DNA from: a virus
IMG/VR virus record: IMGVR_UViG_3300031999_000242
Span: 1 to 20,426 of that record
Reading direction: 5' to 3' (one strand)
Length of the DNA stretch: 20,426 bases
The notes under the pieces are model-generated. The model made no database searches. It was not told the origin of the DNA and was given only the letters and a program-made list of their open reading frames with translations. Both the position numbers and the translations under genes were made by a program. Below are positions 1 through 7,033 of this stretch, one piece after another. How positions within the stretch are numbered: position 1 is the stretch's first letter; every line of letters starts with the position of its first letter.

Positions 1-407
1 TCATTTCGCCTGATCCAGCGGCAGGACAACGCGCGCAAACTGACGAACGCACCGTTGTTGACATTCTATCTAAGGATTTCAGAGTGAAGATCGCCACCAG
101 CAACAATCAGTTGCCGGGGCGCATCGACGCGATTGAACATTTCACCACGCGGCTTACGGAAAATGGCCCGGCGATGCAAGTCGATCCGTTGTGCCGCATG
201 ACTATTCGTGCATTGCGCAGTGGGTGGAGGTATAGTACGAACACCAAGGGTGATACGAAAGAGACCCCGATGAAGAATGTGTATTCTCATCCGGGGGATG
301 CTCTTTCGTACTTGTGTCAGTATTTCTATGTGGGTAACGCTCGTGAAGATCGCAAGAAACGACACGGCAACGCGGTACCCGACGTGAACACCTACTCACT
401 ACGCTAG
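1..407 (+). CDS. terL: Terminase large subunit, C-terminal part (partial, 5' end outside window)
   Basis: The reading frame is open from base 3 to the TAG at 405-407, so this is the 3' end of a longer gene. The visible 134 residues match the end of the phage terminase large subunit, the motor-nuclease that cuts concatemeric DNA and pumps it through the portal. Visible signs are a DPAAGQRAQTDE segment at the start (the usual DPAG...TDE stretch of the RNase H-like nuclease domain), then SNNQLPGRIDAI, then DPLCRMTIRAL with GWRY, and finally KNVYSHPGDALSYLCQYF. The Asp of HPGDAL (codon 297-299) is at the place of the last metal-binding Asp of the nuclease. The GTG at 84 could be read as a start, but the conserved frame continues upstream of it. 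The portal gene follows after 8 bases, the normal packaging order. Confidence 0.88.
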   Translation, partial: ISPDPAAGQRAQTDERTVVDILSKDFRVKIATSNNQLPGRIDAIEHFTTRLTENGPAMQVDPLCRMTIRALRSGWRYSTNTKGDTKETPMKNVYSHPGDALSYLCQYFYVGNAREDRKKRHGNAVPDVNTYSLR

Positions 408-415
408 GACACGAT

Positions 416-2620
416 ATGGACCCTGTAGCGCAACCAATCGCGTCAATGCCCCCACCGCAGCCCGTGATGCCTTCCGATGCGGTCAGCGCTCCCGCGATGC
501 TTACGCCACCCGTCATCAACCAAGAGAAGCTTCGTGCCCTTGGCGTTCGTCTCGCTTCCGACTACAAAACGTACGAGAACCACCGCAAACTCGCGGAGCT
601 ACGCTGGACACGCAACCTGCGTCAGTTTCTTGGCGAGTACGATCCGGACGTTTCCAAACAGCTTGACACCAACCGCTCGCGAGCCTACCCCCGGCTGACG
701 CGCGTCAAGGTCGTGTCGATGGTGGCGCGGCTGATGAATCTGCTGTTCCCCACGTCGGAAAAGAATTGGGGCATAGGGCCATCGCCGATTCCGAATCTGT
801 CGATGGAAGATCTGCAAATCGTGCTGCAGCAGGCGCAGGCCGGTGTGGCGAAAGCGCAGAAGCAACTCACCGATGCGGTGATCGAGGCCGCAGTGAAGGC
901 GTTCGCGCAGACACGCGCCACCGCGCTTGAACTGGAGATCGAGGATCAGCTTGAAGAGATCGGCGGCAGTCGCAGCCTGTCGATGGTGGCGCTGGTGCGC
1001 AAGGTGCTCTTCTCCGGTGTGTTGTACGGTGTTGGCGTGCTCAAGGGGCCGTTCGTGCGCCCGCAGAAGCAAAGAAAGTGGGTGGTAAACCCGACGACAG
1101 GTCAATACGCGCCGCAGGAATTTACCGCGTTCCGGCCGCAGTTCGAGTTCGTGCCGGTGTGGGATTACTACCCCGACATGACTGCCAAGCATCTCGATCA
1201 GATGGATGGCCAGTTTCACCGACTGGTGCTATCGAAGATGCAGCTACGCGAACTCGCGGATCGCACTGATTTCTTCGGTCCTACCGTGCTCTCCTATCTA
1301 CAGCGCATGCCGAAGGGCAACTGGAAAGAGCGTACGTACGAAACGGAATTGCGGACTATCGGCGTGCAGAGTTCGGTCAATGTGCTCTCCAGCAGCAAGT
1401 TCGAGGTGTGGATTTGGGACGGGCTGGTGTCGAGCCAGCAGTTGAAGGAAGCCGGTATCGAGCTACCGCAGGGGCTGTCGAATGACATGGTGGAAGCTTC
1501 GGTGTGGATGCTCGACAACGAAGTCATCAAGTGCGACATCTCGCCGTGGGTCGAGTTGGAGCCGAACCAACGCGTCAAGATGTACCACCACTTCATCTTC
1601 GAGGAAGACGACAGTTCGCTCCTCGGCAATGGCCTGCCGAACATCATGCGAGACTCGCAGATGGGCGTGGCAGCGGCGACACGGATGACGATGGACAATG
1701 CGTCCATCACGTGCGGCCCGAACCTTGAAATCAACACCGAGTTGCTGCGTGACGACGTGGACCGTAAGAACGTGGTCCCGTACAAGCTCTGGTACCGAGA
1801 AGGCACTGGCGCGGACGCGATGATTCCTGCGGTGAAGAATATCTCGTTCGACAATCACATTGGCGATCTGAAAAGTGTGATCGATATGCACATGAACTTC
1901 GCCGACATGGAGACGTTCGTGAACGCCGGTACTGGCGGGGATATCGAGAAGCTACCAAGCGAGCCGTTCCGTTCGGCCGCTGGTGCCTCGATGATGAAGG
2001 GCGATCTCGCGCTGCCGTTCAAAGACACGGTGCGCAATTTCGACAACTTCACGATCTCGTATATCAGTTCGCTCATCGTGTTCAATCGGCACTTCAATCC
2101 GAACCCGGAAGTGCAGGGTGATTTCTCCCCCATCGCCCGTGGATCGACCTCGCTGATCGCGAAGGAGGTTCGTGGCATTGCGCTTGACATGCTGGGCACG
2201 AACCTGCAACCGGAAGAGCGTCCGTACGTGAAGTGGCACAAGCTATTGCAGGAGAAGATGAAGGTACGCGATGTGGATGTGACGGGCGTTGTCGCGGACG
2301 ACGACGAAGCAGTGGAAATTGACGCTCATGCAGCGGAGCAGGCCGCGCAGGACAAGAAAGACATGGCCGAGTTGCTAAGAGCGGAGGTGCGGAAGTTGCT
2401 GGCGGATGCAACAAAGTCGCTCACACAGTCGGACAAGAATTCCGCAGCGACCGAAGTGGCGCAGTTCAACGCGATTCTAGGAGGGCTGGAAAGTGGCGTT
2501 ACCCCAACAGATGTACACGCAGCAAGGTCAGGTGCTGGAATACCGACGCCGATTGCTAACGGCTTCCGCAGAACCAGTGGTGCAGACCCTACTCCTGCTG
2601 CTGGAACTGGAACTAAATAA
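416..2620 (+). CDS. Portal protein (head-to-tail connector), 734 aa
   Basis: This is the portal protein, the dodecameric ring at the capsid vertex through which terminase loads DNA and to which the tail joins. The assignment rests on size (734 residues, typical of podovirus portals), position directly after TerL and before scaffold and capsid, and composition. A Pro-rich N-terminus (about residues 1-40) is followed by a helical segment with paired aromatic and basic residues, then a long mixed alpha/beta core containing WDYYPD and a DNASITCGPN stretch at about residues 425-435. The C-terminal region, from roughly residue 600, is helical and acidic. The ATG at 416 has only a weak AGGA upstream, so translation is probably coupled to terL, 8 bases away. 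The last 128 bases also encode the start of the next gene in another frame. I cannot name the exact portal family. Confidence 0.85.
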   Translation: MDPVAQPIASMPPPQPVMPSDAVSAPAMLTPPVINQEKLRALGVRLASDYKTYENHRKLAELRWTRNLRQFLGEYDPDVSKQLDTNRSRAYPRLTRVKVVSMVARLMNLLFPTSEKNWGIGPSPIPNLSMEDLQIVLQQAQAGVAKAQKQLTDAVIEAAVKAFAQTRATALELEIEDQLEEIGGSRSLSMVALVRKVLFSGVLYGVGVLKGPFVRPQKQRKWVVNPTTGQYAPQEFTAFRPQFEFVPVWDYYPDMTAKHLDQMDGQFHRLVLSKMQLRELADRTDFFGPTVLSYLQRMPKGNWKERTYETELRTIGVQSSVNVLSSSKFEVWIWDGLVSSQQLKEAGIELPQGLSNDMVEASVWMLDNEVIKCDISPWVELEPNQRVKMYHHFIFEEDDSSLLGNGLPNIMRDSQMGVAAATRMTMDNASITCGPNLEINTELLRDDVDRKNVVPYKLWYREGTGADAMIPAVKNISFDNHIGDLKSVIDMHMNFADMETFVNAGTGGDIEKLPSEPFRSAAGASMMKGDLALPFKDTVRNFDNFTISYISSLIVFNRHFNPNPEVQGDFSPIARGSTSLIAKEVRGIALDMLGTNLQPEERPYVKWHKLLQEKMKVRDVDVTGVVADDDEAVEIDAHAAEQAAQDKKDMAELLRAEVRKLLADATKSLTQSDKNSAATEVAQFNAILGGLESGVTPTDVHAARSGAGIPTPIANGFRRTSGADPTPAAGTGTK

Positions 2621-2747
2621 GCTGCGAAATAAAGCATTGACGATATCAAAAGACGATCTCGGGAAGCTGCAAGGGCGTGCTGAAGCGTACACGCAGGTGT
2701 ATAAGTGGCTGACGGAGCCTCTGGACCCCAAGATTGACAATCAGTAA
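2493..2747 (+). CDS. Small conserved-looking protein starting inside the portal gene, 84 aa
   Basis: The function is unknown. The protein is 84 residues, predominantly helical and rich in Leu and Gln (a LLLLLELELNKL run at about residues 34-45), followed by a TISKDDLGKLQGRAEAY helix. It starts at GTG 2493, 128 bases before the portal stop, in the +1 frame relative to the portal. The start is well supported: AGGAGGG at 2479-2485 lies 7 bases upstream, one of the best ribosome binding sites in the window. The gene continues 127 bases past the portal stop with no other candidate there. The place between portal and scaffold suggests a head-assembly or connector accessory role, but that is inference only. 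Confidence 0.75.
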   Translation: MALPQQMYTQQGQVLEYRRRLLTASAEPVVQTLLLLLELELNKLRNKALTISKDDLGKLQGRAEAYTQVYKWLTEPLDPKIDNQ

Positions 2748-2769
2748 CATCGAGCATATAAGGCGACCT

Positions 2770-3732
2770 ATGGACCCCAAAGACAAAGCACCTGAAACTC
2801 CTGTCGTCGTTCCGGCGACACCGATAGCACCGTCAACGCTACCGGAAGATGACTTCGATGCTGTGTTCGACGCCATCACTTCGGAAACTGCTCTTGGCAC
2901 TACGCCTGTCGAACCGGTTGTCCCCGCGACACCAGCGACGCCTACGGCTGCGGCTCCTGCTGCACCGGTTGAAGGCGGGGCTCCTGCGGCGGTAGCACCG
3001 GAGACTCCGGAAACGCCCGCTACTGTCGTTCCTCCGGAAGAAACGGATTGGAAGGCAAAGTTCGAAGCGCTCGAAGCGGAACGCGCGAAAGCGCCCGCAC
3101 CTGCGCCTGCCCCAGCGCCCACTGCTGCGGCTCCGGAACCTGTCGCTGCGCCCGCTGCCGCCCCTCCCGAAGAGATTCAGTGGTATCGGCCCTCGGAGGA
3201 AGAAGCGGCCGTGCTTGCAGAGCACGAGAAGCAGTGGCCGGATATCTCCAAGGCCGAAGCGATTCGCACCAAGCAGGCGGTGTACAATGCCGTGCAGTAC
3301 ACGTTCGCACAGGTGAAGAAGCAATATGATCCTGTGCTCGACAGATTTGGTGTAATGGCTGATGCTCTTGAACAGCAACTGACGTTGAACTTGCTGGAAC
3401 GGGATCACAGCGATTACAACTCGATTCGTGATAAAGTCGCGGAATGGGTTGAAACACTTCCGGCATTCGCAAAGGCAGGCGCGAAGGCCACAATGAAAGA
3501 CGGCACGCCCGAAGACGTTTCGGAGCTTGTCGCGGAATACAAGAAGGCACATCCGGTGGCAGCAATCGCGACACCAGTTGCACCGGTAGCACCCAAGGCC
3601 GAACTCTCAGCGGCAGCCAAGAAAGCGGCGAGCAAGTTGACAGTGGTCGATTCGAAACGCACTACAGCGGCATCTGCTCCGGACCCCAATGACTTCGATA
3701 GTGCATGGGCCGAAGCGAGTGCCGTGAAGTAG
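2770..3732 (+). CDS. Putative capsid scaffolding protein, 320 aa
   Basis: This is a scaffold candidate, the protein that guides capsid assembly and then leaves the shell. It sits immediately upstream of the major capsid gene. It is acidic, with a long low-complexity Pro/Ala/Val/Thr-rich first half (about residues 10-135), then a helical, charged middle containing QWYRPSEEEAAVLAEHEKQW, a Gln/Leu-rich helix, and a basic Lys/Ala-rich C-terminus ending in DPNDFDSAWAEASAVK. A disordered acidic N-terminal half and a helical charged C-terminal part are typical of phage scaffolds, which share little sequence. I chose ATG 2770 because AAGG at 2760-2763 precedes it; a TTG at 2734 in the same frame would overlap the previous gene and has no clear binding site. 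I see no protease motif, so a fused maturation protease is unlikely. Confidence 0.7.
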   Translation: MDPKDKAPETPVVVPATPIAPSTLPEDDFDAVFDAITSETALGTTPVEPVVPATPATPTAAAPAAPVEGGAPAAVAPETPETPATVVPPEETDWKAKFEALEAERAKAPAPAPAPAPTAAAPEPVAAPAAAPPEEIQWYRPSEEEAAVLAEHEKQWPDISKAEAIRTKQAVYNAVQYTFAQVKKQYDPVLDRFGVMADALEQQLTLNLLERDHSDYNSIRDKVAEWVETLPAFAKAGAKATMKDGTPEDVSELVAEYKKAHPVAAIATPVAPVAPKAELSAAAKKAASKLTVVDSKRTTAASAPDPNDFDSAWAEASAVK

Positions 3733-3739
3733 GCACTCG
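3716..3739 (+). other. Perfect 8-bp inverted repeat over the scaffold stop codon, just before the capsid gene
   Basis: CGAGTGCC (3716-3723) and GGCACTCG (3732-3739) form a perfect 8-bp stem with an 8-base loop that contains most of the scaffold TAG stop codon. It ends 24 bases before the capsid ATG and is followed by CGACAACCA, then the capsid ribosome binding site AAGGA at 3753-3757. There is no T-run, so it is not a standard intrinsic terminator. It could insulate the capsid leader or mark an mRNA end. Confidence 0.4.
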
Positions 3740-3763
3740 ACAACCACCCTTTAAGGAACCGTC

Positions 3764-4801
3764 ATGGCTCAGATCGTCCAGTATGGTGACATCTCCCCGC
3801 GTACCGCCGCGTACGTTGTCAAAGAACTGCTCAAGCGCGCGATGCCGTACATGGTCATCGAGCGATTTGGTCAGTCGTATCCGATCCCGCTCAACAGCAC
3901 GCGCACCGCGAAGTTCCGCCGCTACTTCCTGACCGGCGCGACCGGTTCGGCCGGTAACGGCAATCCGGCGAATCCGTTCTTCACGCCGCTGTCTATCACG
4001 CCGCTGGTCGAAGGTGTGACGCCCGCTGGTCTCAAGCTGTCGTTTCAGGACTACACGGTCCAGTTGAACCAGTACGGCGACTACATCAACATCACCGACG
4101 TGGTGGAAGACACCCACGAAGACCCGATCTTGTCGGAAGCCACGCAGATCCTGTCCGAGTCGGCGGCGCAGACGTTCGAGGCCGTTCGCTACAACGTGCT
4201 GAAGGCTGGCACCAATGTGTTCTGGACGAACGGCGGCGTGCGTACGGCGGTCAACACGACCATCACGCTCGCGCTGCAACGTCAGATCACGACGGCGCTT
4301 ACGCGGCAGAACGCCAAGCCGATCACGTCGATCCTGTCGTCCAATCCGAACTACCGTACGGAACCGGTCGAGGCCGCGTTCATCGGTCTGATTCATCCGG
4401 ACATGGAAACGGATTGTCGGCAAATCACTGGGTTTATCCCCACCAAGCAGTACGGCACGGTCACTCCGTACGAGAACGAAATCGGCGCGGCGGAACGCGT
4501 TCGGTATCTGATCTCGACGGTGTTCACGCCGTTCCCCGATGCAGGCGGTGCGAAGGGTCTGATGCGCTCCACCTCGGGCACATCGGCCGATGTGTACCCG
4601 ATGCTGTATCTGGCGCGGGATGCGTTCGGTATCGTGCCGCTGCGTGGGCGTGATTCGCTGACACCGATGGTGGTCAATCCGAAGCCGGTCGCTGGCGATC
4701 CGTTGGGTCAACGTGGCTCTGTGGGCTGGAAGGCGTGGCAAGCTGCCGTCATCCTGCAGGACGCGTTCATGGTTCGTTGCGAATCGGCTGCGACGGCGTA
4801 A
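3764..4801 (+). CDS. Major capsid protein, N4 gp56 family, 345 aa
   Basis: This is the major capsid protein that builds the icosahedral shell. The N-terminus reads QYGDISPRTAAYVVKELL, then ERFGQSYPIPLNSTRTAKFRRY, then TPLVEGVTP, then LNQYGDYINITDVVEDTHEDP. These phrases are the hallmark of the N4-gp56 type capsid family (HK97 fold), including the GDISPRTAAY opening, the RTAKFRRY strand, the LTEGVTP-like loop and the ITDVVEDTHEDP helix start. The length of 345 residues is somewhat shorter than N4's own protein. The ATG at 3764 has AAGGA at 3753-3757, six bases upstream. Inverted repeats sit on both sides of the gene, consistent with a strongly expressed, separately processed message. Family assignment is from recognised sequence phrases, not a search. 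Confidence 0.9.
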   Translation: MAQIVQYGDISPRTAAYVVKELLKRAMPYMVIERFGQSYPIPLNSTRTAKFRRYFLTGATGSAGNGNPANPFFTPLSITPLVEGVTPAGLKLSFQDYTVQLNQYGDYINITDVVEDTHEDPILSEATQILSESAAQTFEAVRYNVLKAGTNVFWTNGGVRTAVNTTITLALQRQITTALTRQNAKPITSILSSNPNYRTEPVEAAFIGLIHPDMETDCRQITGFIPTKQYGTVTPYENEIGAAERVRYLISTVFTPFPDAGGAKGLMRSTSGTSADVYPMLYLARDAFGIVPLRGRDSLTPMVVNPKPVAGDPLGQRGSVGWKAWQAAVILQDAFMVRCESAATA

Positions 4802-4809
4802 TCAATCTA

Positions 4810-4827
4810 GGGGGGCTTCGGCCCCCC
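4810..4827 (+). terminator. Strong cUUCGg hairpin after the capsid gene (terminator or RNA end structure)
   Basis: GGGGGGC, TTCG, GCCCCCC form a perfect 7-bp stem closed by a C-UUCG-G tetraloop, the most stable RNA tetraloop class. It starts 8 bases after the capsid stop. No T-run follows; the next bases are the 9-mer CGACAACCA and the next gene's AAGGAG. It may act as a partial terminator, a 3'-end protector of the capsid message, or a processing signal. Confidence 0.5.
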
Positions 4828-4846
4828 GACAACCAAGGAGATTGAC

Positions 4847-5038
4847 ATGCCGACATCAGTACAGGCCAGTTTGCTCTCGCTGGAAGAGAAGCGGGCGCTT
4901 GGTGAAGTAGCCGCAGATCTTGCGGCGTTGCGTGCTTCCATTCTTCTCATCACGGCCAAGCTTGATTTGGACGCGACGGTGACGGATGTGAATTACGCTT
5001 CGCTGTGCAACCCCGCAGCGACCAAGCTCACGCCGTAA
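4847..5038 (+). CDS. Small protein downstream of the capsid gene, 63 aa
   Basis: The function is unknown. It encodes 63 residues with one clear helix, SLEEKRALGEVAADLAALRASILLITAKLDLDA (about residues 11-43), with heptad-like spacing of Leu/Ala/Ile, so a short coiled coil is plausible. The C-terminus is short and polar, ending KLTP. ATG 4847 has an excellent AAGGAG at 4835-4840, six bases upstream. The place just after the capsid gene, behind a strong hairpin, suggests a small head-associated protein, but I do not recognise a family. Confidence 0.75.
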   Translation: MPTSVQASLLSLEEKRALGEVAADLAALRASILLITAKLDLDATVTDVNYASLCNPAATKLTP

Positions 5039-5071
5039 TTTCTTCCAATCATTTTCTGACAAGGAACTATC

Positions 5072-5422
5072 ATGACCACAGGCGTTACGACCAACACCCA
5101 AGCGACTGCTGCTGGGGTTCTGAATCATGCCACGGGTGTCGTGGTTTCCGATGCTGGCGCGGCGACGGGTTTCACCTTCACTTGCGGGTTCATTCCGCGC
5201 GTGATTCGGTGGCAGAACGTGACCGACGGCATCATGCACGAGTGGTACGAAGGCATGACGAACCCCGGTGCCATCAAGACACTCGCTGCGGGTACGCGCT
5301 CGATTGAAACGACCAACGGCTTCACGGTGGGTACAGCGGCAGCGGGAACGGCTGGGACGTTCACGGTTGCGGCGGCGCTCATCATCGCCAGCAAGTCGTA
5401 CGTGTGGGAGGCGTTCGGCTAA
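5072..5422 (+). CDS. Putative small virion protein (head decoration candidate), 116 aa
   Basis: No family is firmly recognised. The 116 residues are rich in Thr, Gly, Ala and Val with alternating hydrophobic residues, the look of a compact beta protein: a VVVSDAGAATGFTFTCGFIPRVIRW section, then NVTDGIMHEWYEGM, then a run of Gly/Thr/Ala-rich strands ending in SYVWEAFG. There is no signal peptide or membrane segment. ATG 5072 has AAGGA at 5061-5065. It sits two genes after the capsid protein, and small beta proteins at this place are often capsid decoration or stabilisation proteins, but that role is inferred from position and composition only. Confidence 0.75.
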   Translation: MTTGVTTNTQATAAGVLNHATGVVVSDAGAATGFTFTCGFIPRVIRWQNVTDGIMHEWYEGMTNPGAIKTLAAGTRSIETTNGFTVGTAAAGTAGTFTVAAALIIASKSYVWEAFG

Positions 5423-5440
5423 CAGGCAAGGGTTCGTGCA

Positions 5441-5467
5441 AGGAGGGGGACTTCGGTCCCCCGTCCT
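5441..5467 (+). terminator. Second cUUCGg hairpin, before the alanine-repeat gene
   Basis: GGGGGAC (5445-5451), TTCG, GTCCCCC (5456-5462) form a perfect 7-bp stem with a C-UUCG-G loop. A single bulged G at 5463 allows AGGA (5441-5444) to pair with TCCT (5464-5467), extending it to 11 bp. The following bases are pyrimidine-rich (CCCTCTCTTCTCT), not a pure T-run. It lies between the 116-residue gene and the TTG-started repeat gene, and could reduce read-through or fix an mRNA end. Confidence 0.5.
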
Positions 5468-5494
5468 CCCTCTCTTCTCTGCTAGGAGTACGTC

Positions 5495-6754
5495 TTGAAT
5501 CTCGATCTCGTACTGAGTTTTATTCGGTCGCTGCCTCTGACTCCGGACGAGAAGACGTACATCTCGATCCAGATTACGCAAGCGGCAGATCGTATGCCCC
5601 CTCCGCTCAGTGCGGAAGAGGAAAAGGCCATTGCGGACGAGCGTATCGCTCGTGACGCGCGTCTAGCTGCCGAAGCTAGTGCGGATGCTGCGCGTAAAGC
5701 TGCGCTCGATGCGGCGGAAGCGGAAGCCAACAAAGAAGCGTTCGATGTTGCTGCGGAGTCGGCTCTTGCGGTGAAACTCGCTGCGGAAGCAAAGGCTGTT
5801 GCGGACGATGCGGTCGCGGACAAAGCAGAAGCAGTCGCTGATGTTTCGGCGGCTGTTTTCGCGCAAGCGGAAGCTCTCGATCAAGTTACGTCGATTGACG
5901 CTGTGACGCATGCGCAATCCGCAGCCGATGCACAGGCTGCGGCTGATGCTGCCGCGAAGGCTGCTGCGGACGCCAAGAATGCGGCTGATGCGAAGGCCGC
6001 ATCGGATGCTGCGGCTGCGGCTGCTGTTGCTGCTCAAGCTGCTGCGGATGCGGCGGCTGCTGCGGTTGTCGCTCAAGCTGCTGCGGATGCCAAGGCTGCT
6101 GCGGATGCCAAGGCTGCTGCGGATGCCAAGGCCGCTGCGGATGCGCAAGCTGCTGCGGATGCCAAGGCTGCTGCGGACGCCAAGGCTGCGGCGGATGCGC
6201 AAGCTGCGGCCGATGCACAAGTCGCTGCTGATGCTGCTGCCAAGGCCGCAGCGGACGCCAAGGCTGCTTCTGACGCTGCCGCTGCGGCACAGGCTGCCGC
6301 CGATGCTCAAGCTGCCGCCGATGCTAAGGCCGCTGCGGATGCCAAGGTCGCTGCGGATGCCGCGCAAGCTGCTGCTGACGCCAAGGCTGCTGCAGACGCC
6401 GCTGCTGCGCAGGCTGCCGCCGACGCACAAGCTGCTGTCGATGCGAAGGCTGCTGCTGACGCCGCCGCCGTGCAAGCCGCTGCGGATGCCCAAGCTGCTG
6501 CCGATGCCAAGGCTGCCGCTGCTGACGCTGCTGCGCACGCCGCCGCTGACGCCGCCGCTGCACAAGCTGCTGCTGACGCCAAGGCTGCTGCCGATGCACA
6601 AGCTGCCGCTGACGCCGCCGCTGCACAAGCTGCTGCTGACGCCAAGGCTGCGGCTGATGCACAGGCTGCTGCCGATGCCGCTGCTGCCGCTGTTGAAGTC
6701 CCGGTGACGCCGGTAGATGTCCCGGCCGATCCGGCGGTACCGGTGACGCCATAA
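5495..6754 (+). CDS. Alanine-rich hexapeptide-repeat protein, 419 aa
   Basis: The function is unknown. Residues 1-40 form a distinct leader (NLDLVLSFIRSLPLTPDEKTY, then ISIQITQAADRMPPPLS). Residues 41-139 are an Ala/Glu/Lys-rich helix. Residues 140-399 are nearly pure repeats of AAADAK or AAADAQ, and the last 20 residues are a Pro/Val tail (VPVTPVDVPADPAVPVTP). A six-residue period turns about 600 degrees on an alpha helix, so charged or polar positions spread around all sides, which fits a long single helix or filament better than a heptad coiled coil. The composition resembles the helical middle domain of TolA. TTG 5495 is supported by AGGAG at 5484-5488 and by the leader sequence. A virion fibre, spacer or internal role is possible. 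The stop overlaps the next ATG (TAATG). Confidence 0.8.
   Translation: MNLDLVLSFIRSLPLTPDEKTYISIQITQAADRMPPPLSAEEEKAIADERIARDARLAAEASADAARKAALDAAEAEANKEAFDVAAESALAVKLAAEAKAVADDAVADKAEAVADVSAAVFAQAEALDQVTSIDAVTHAQSAADAQAAADAAAKAAADAKNAADAKAASDAAAAAAVAAQAAADAAAAAVVAQAAADAKAAADAKAAADAKAAADAQAAADAKAAADAKAAADAQAAADAQVAADAAAKAAADAKAASDAAAAAQAAADAQAAADAKAAADAKVAADAAQAAADAKAAADAAAAQAAADAQAAVDAKAAADAAAVQAAADAQAAADAKAAAADAAAHAAADAAAAQAAADAKAAADAQAAADAAAAQAAADAKAAADAQAAADAAAAAVEVPVTPVDVPADPAVPVTP
5912..6691 (+). repeat. 18-bp tandem repeat array coding for AAADAK/Q hexapeptides
   Basis: About 780 bases of degenerate 18-bp repeats lie in frame inside the 419-residue gene, roughly 40 or more units with a few offset or partial units. 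Three consecutive units at 6077-6094, 6095-6112 and 6113-6130 are identical (gctgctgcggatgccaag), with another exact copy at 6149-6166. Most other units differ at wobble positions. The homogeneous block in the middle suggests recent unequal exchange or slippage, so array length may vary between isolates. Confidence 0.9.
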
Positions 6755-7032
6755 TGGCAAACGCTGTAGCACCGTCCATGCCGTCACGAACTGTCGCGGA
6801 AATTCGTAGCATCGCGAACGGGTTCGTGGTGCGCGTGGATGATCCAGAAGTTCGCAAGGCCAACCAAGACCCCAAAGCACCGTGGCAAGATCCATCGAAG
6901 GAATATTCCTTCACTACGGTCGAGAAGGCGCTGGCGTGGATCAAGGCGAACATTGCAACATTGACTGCTGATCTCGATGAGGATGGTGACGAGTTCGGCG
7001 CGTCTTTCAAACGAGCAACCACGGAGAAGTGA
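6754..7032 (+). CDS. Small conserved-looking phage protein, 92 aa
   Basis: The function is unknown. The core reads GFVVRVDDPEVRKANQDPKAPWQDPSKEYSFTTVEKALAWI when taken in pieces: a short strand with VRVDDP, a WQDP turn, then EYSFTTVEKALAWIKANI forming a strand and helix. The C-terminus is acidic (DLDEDGDE). This mix of alpha and beta looks like a small soluble folded domain of the kind that recurs in podovirus structural regions, although I cannot name the family. ATG 6754 shares a base with the upstream TAA (TAATG), so translation is coupled to the repeat gene. The downstream gene starts one base after its stop codon. Confidence 0.78.
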   Translation: MANAVAPSMPSRTVAEIRSIANGFVVRVDDPEVRKANQDPKAPWQDPSKEYSFTTVEKALAWIKANIATLTADLDEDGDEFGASFKRATTEK

Positions 7033-7033
7033 C

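Noticed and set aside
84-407. Independent 107-residue gene starting at GTG 84
   Set aside because: The same frame is open to the window edge and the upstream residues (DPAAGQRAQTDE) belong to the terminase nuclease domain.
2734-2769. Longer scaffold start at TTG 2734
   Set aside because: It overlaps the previous gene, has no binding site, and ATG 2770 has AAGG at a suitable distance.
3662-4741. 359-residue open frame on the minus strand opposite the capsid gene
   Set aside because: It mirrors the codon pattern of the capsid gene, is extremely Arg/His-rich, and has no good ribosome binding site or recognisable domain. All real genes here are on the + strand.
5912-6691. CRISPR array
   Set aside because: Repeat units are contiguous, 18 bp, in frame and coding, with no spacers.
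5663-6895. 410-residue minus-strand frame and other long frames across the alanine-repeat region (including 5910-6707 +)
   Set aside because: They are by-products of the 18-bp repeats, which leave every frame open. The repetitive Ser/Gly/Arg or Pro/Leu/Arg composition has no leader or binding site.
6977-7033. Longer version of the 129-residue protein from ATG 6977
   Set aside because: It overlaps the preceding gene by 56 bases; ATG 7034 has GGAGA upstream and starts a typical acidic N-terminus.
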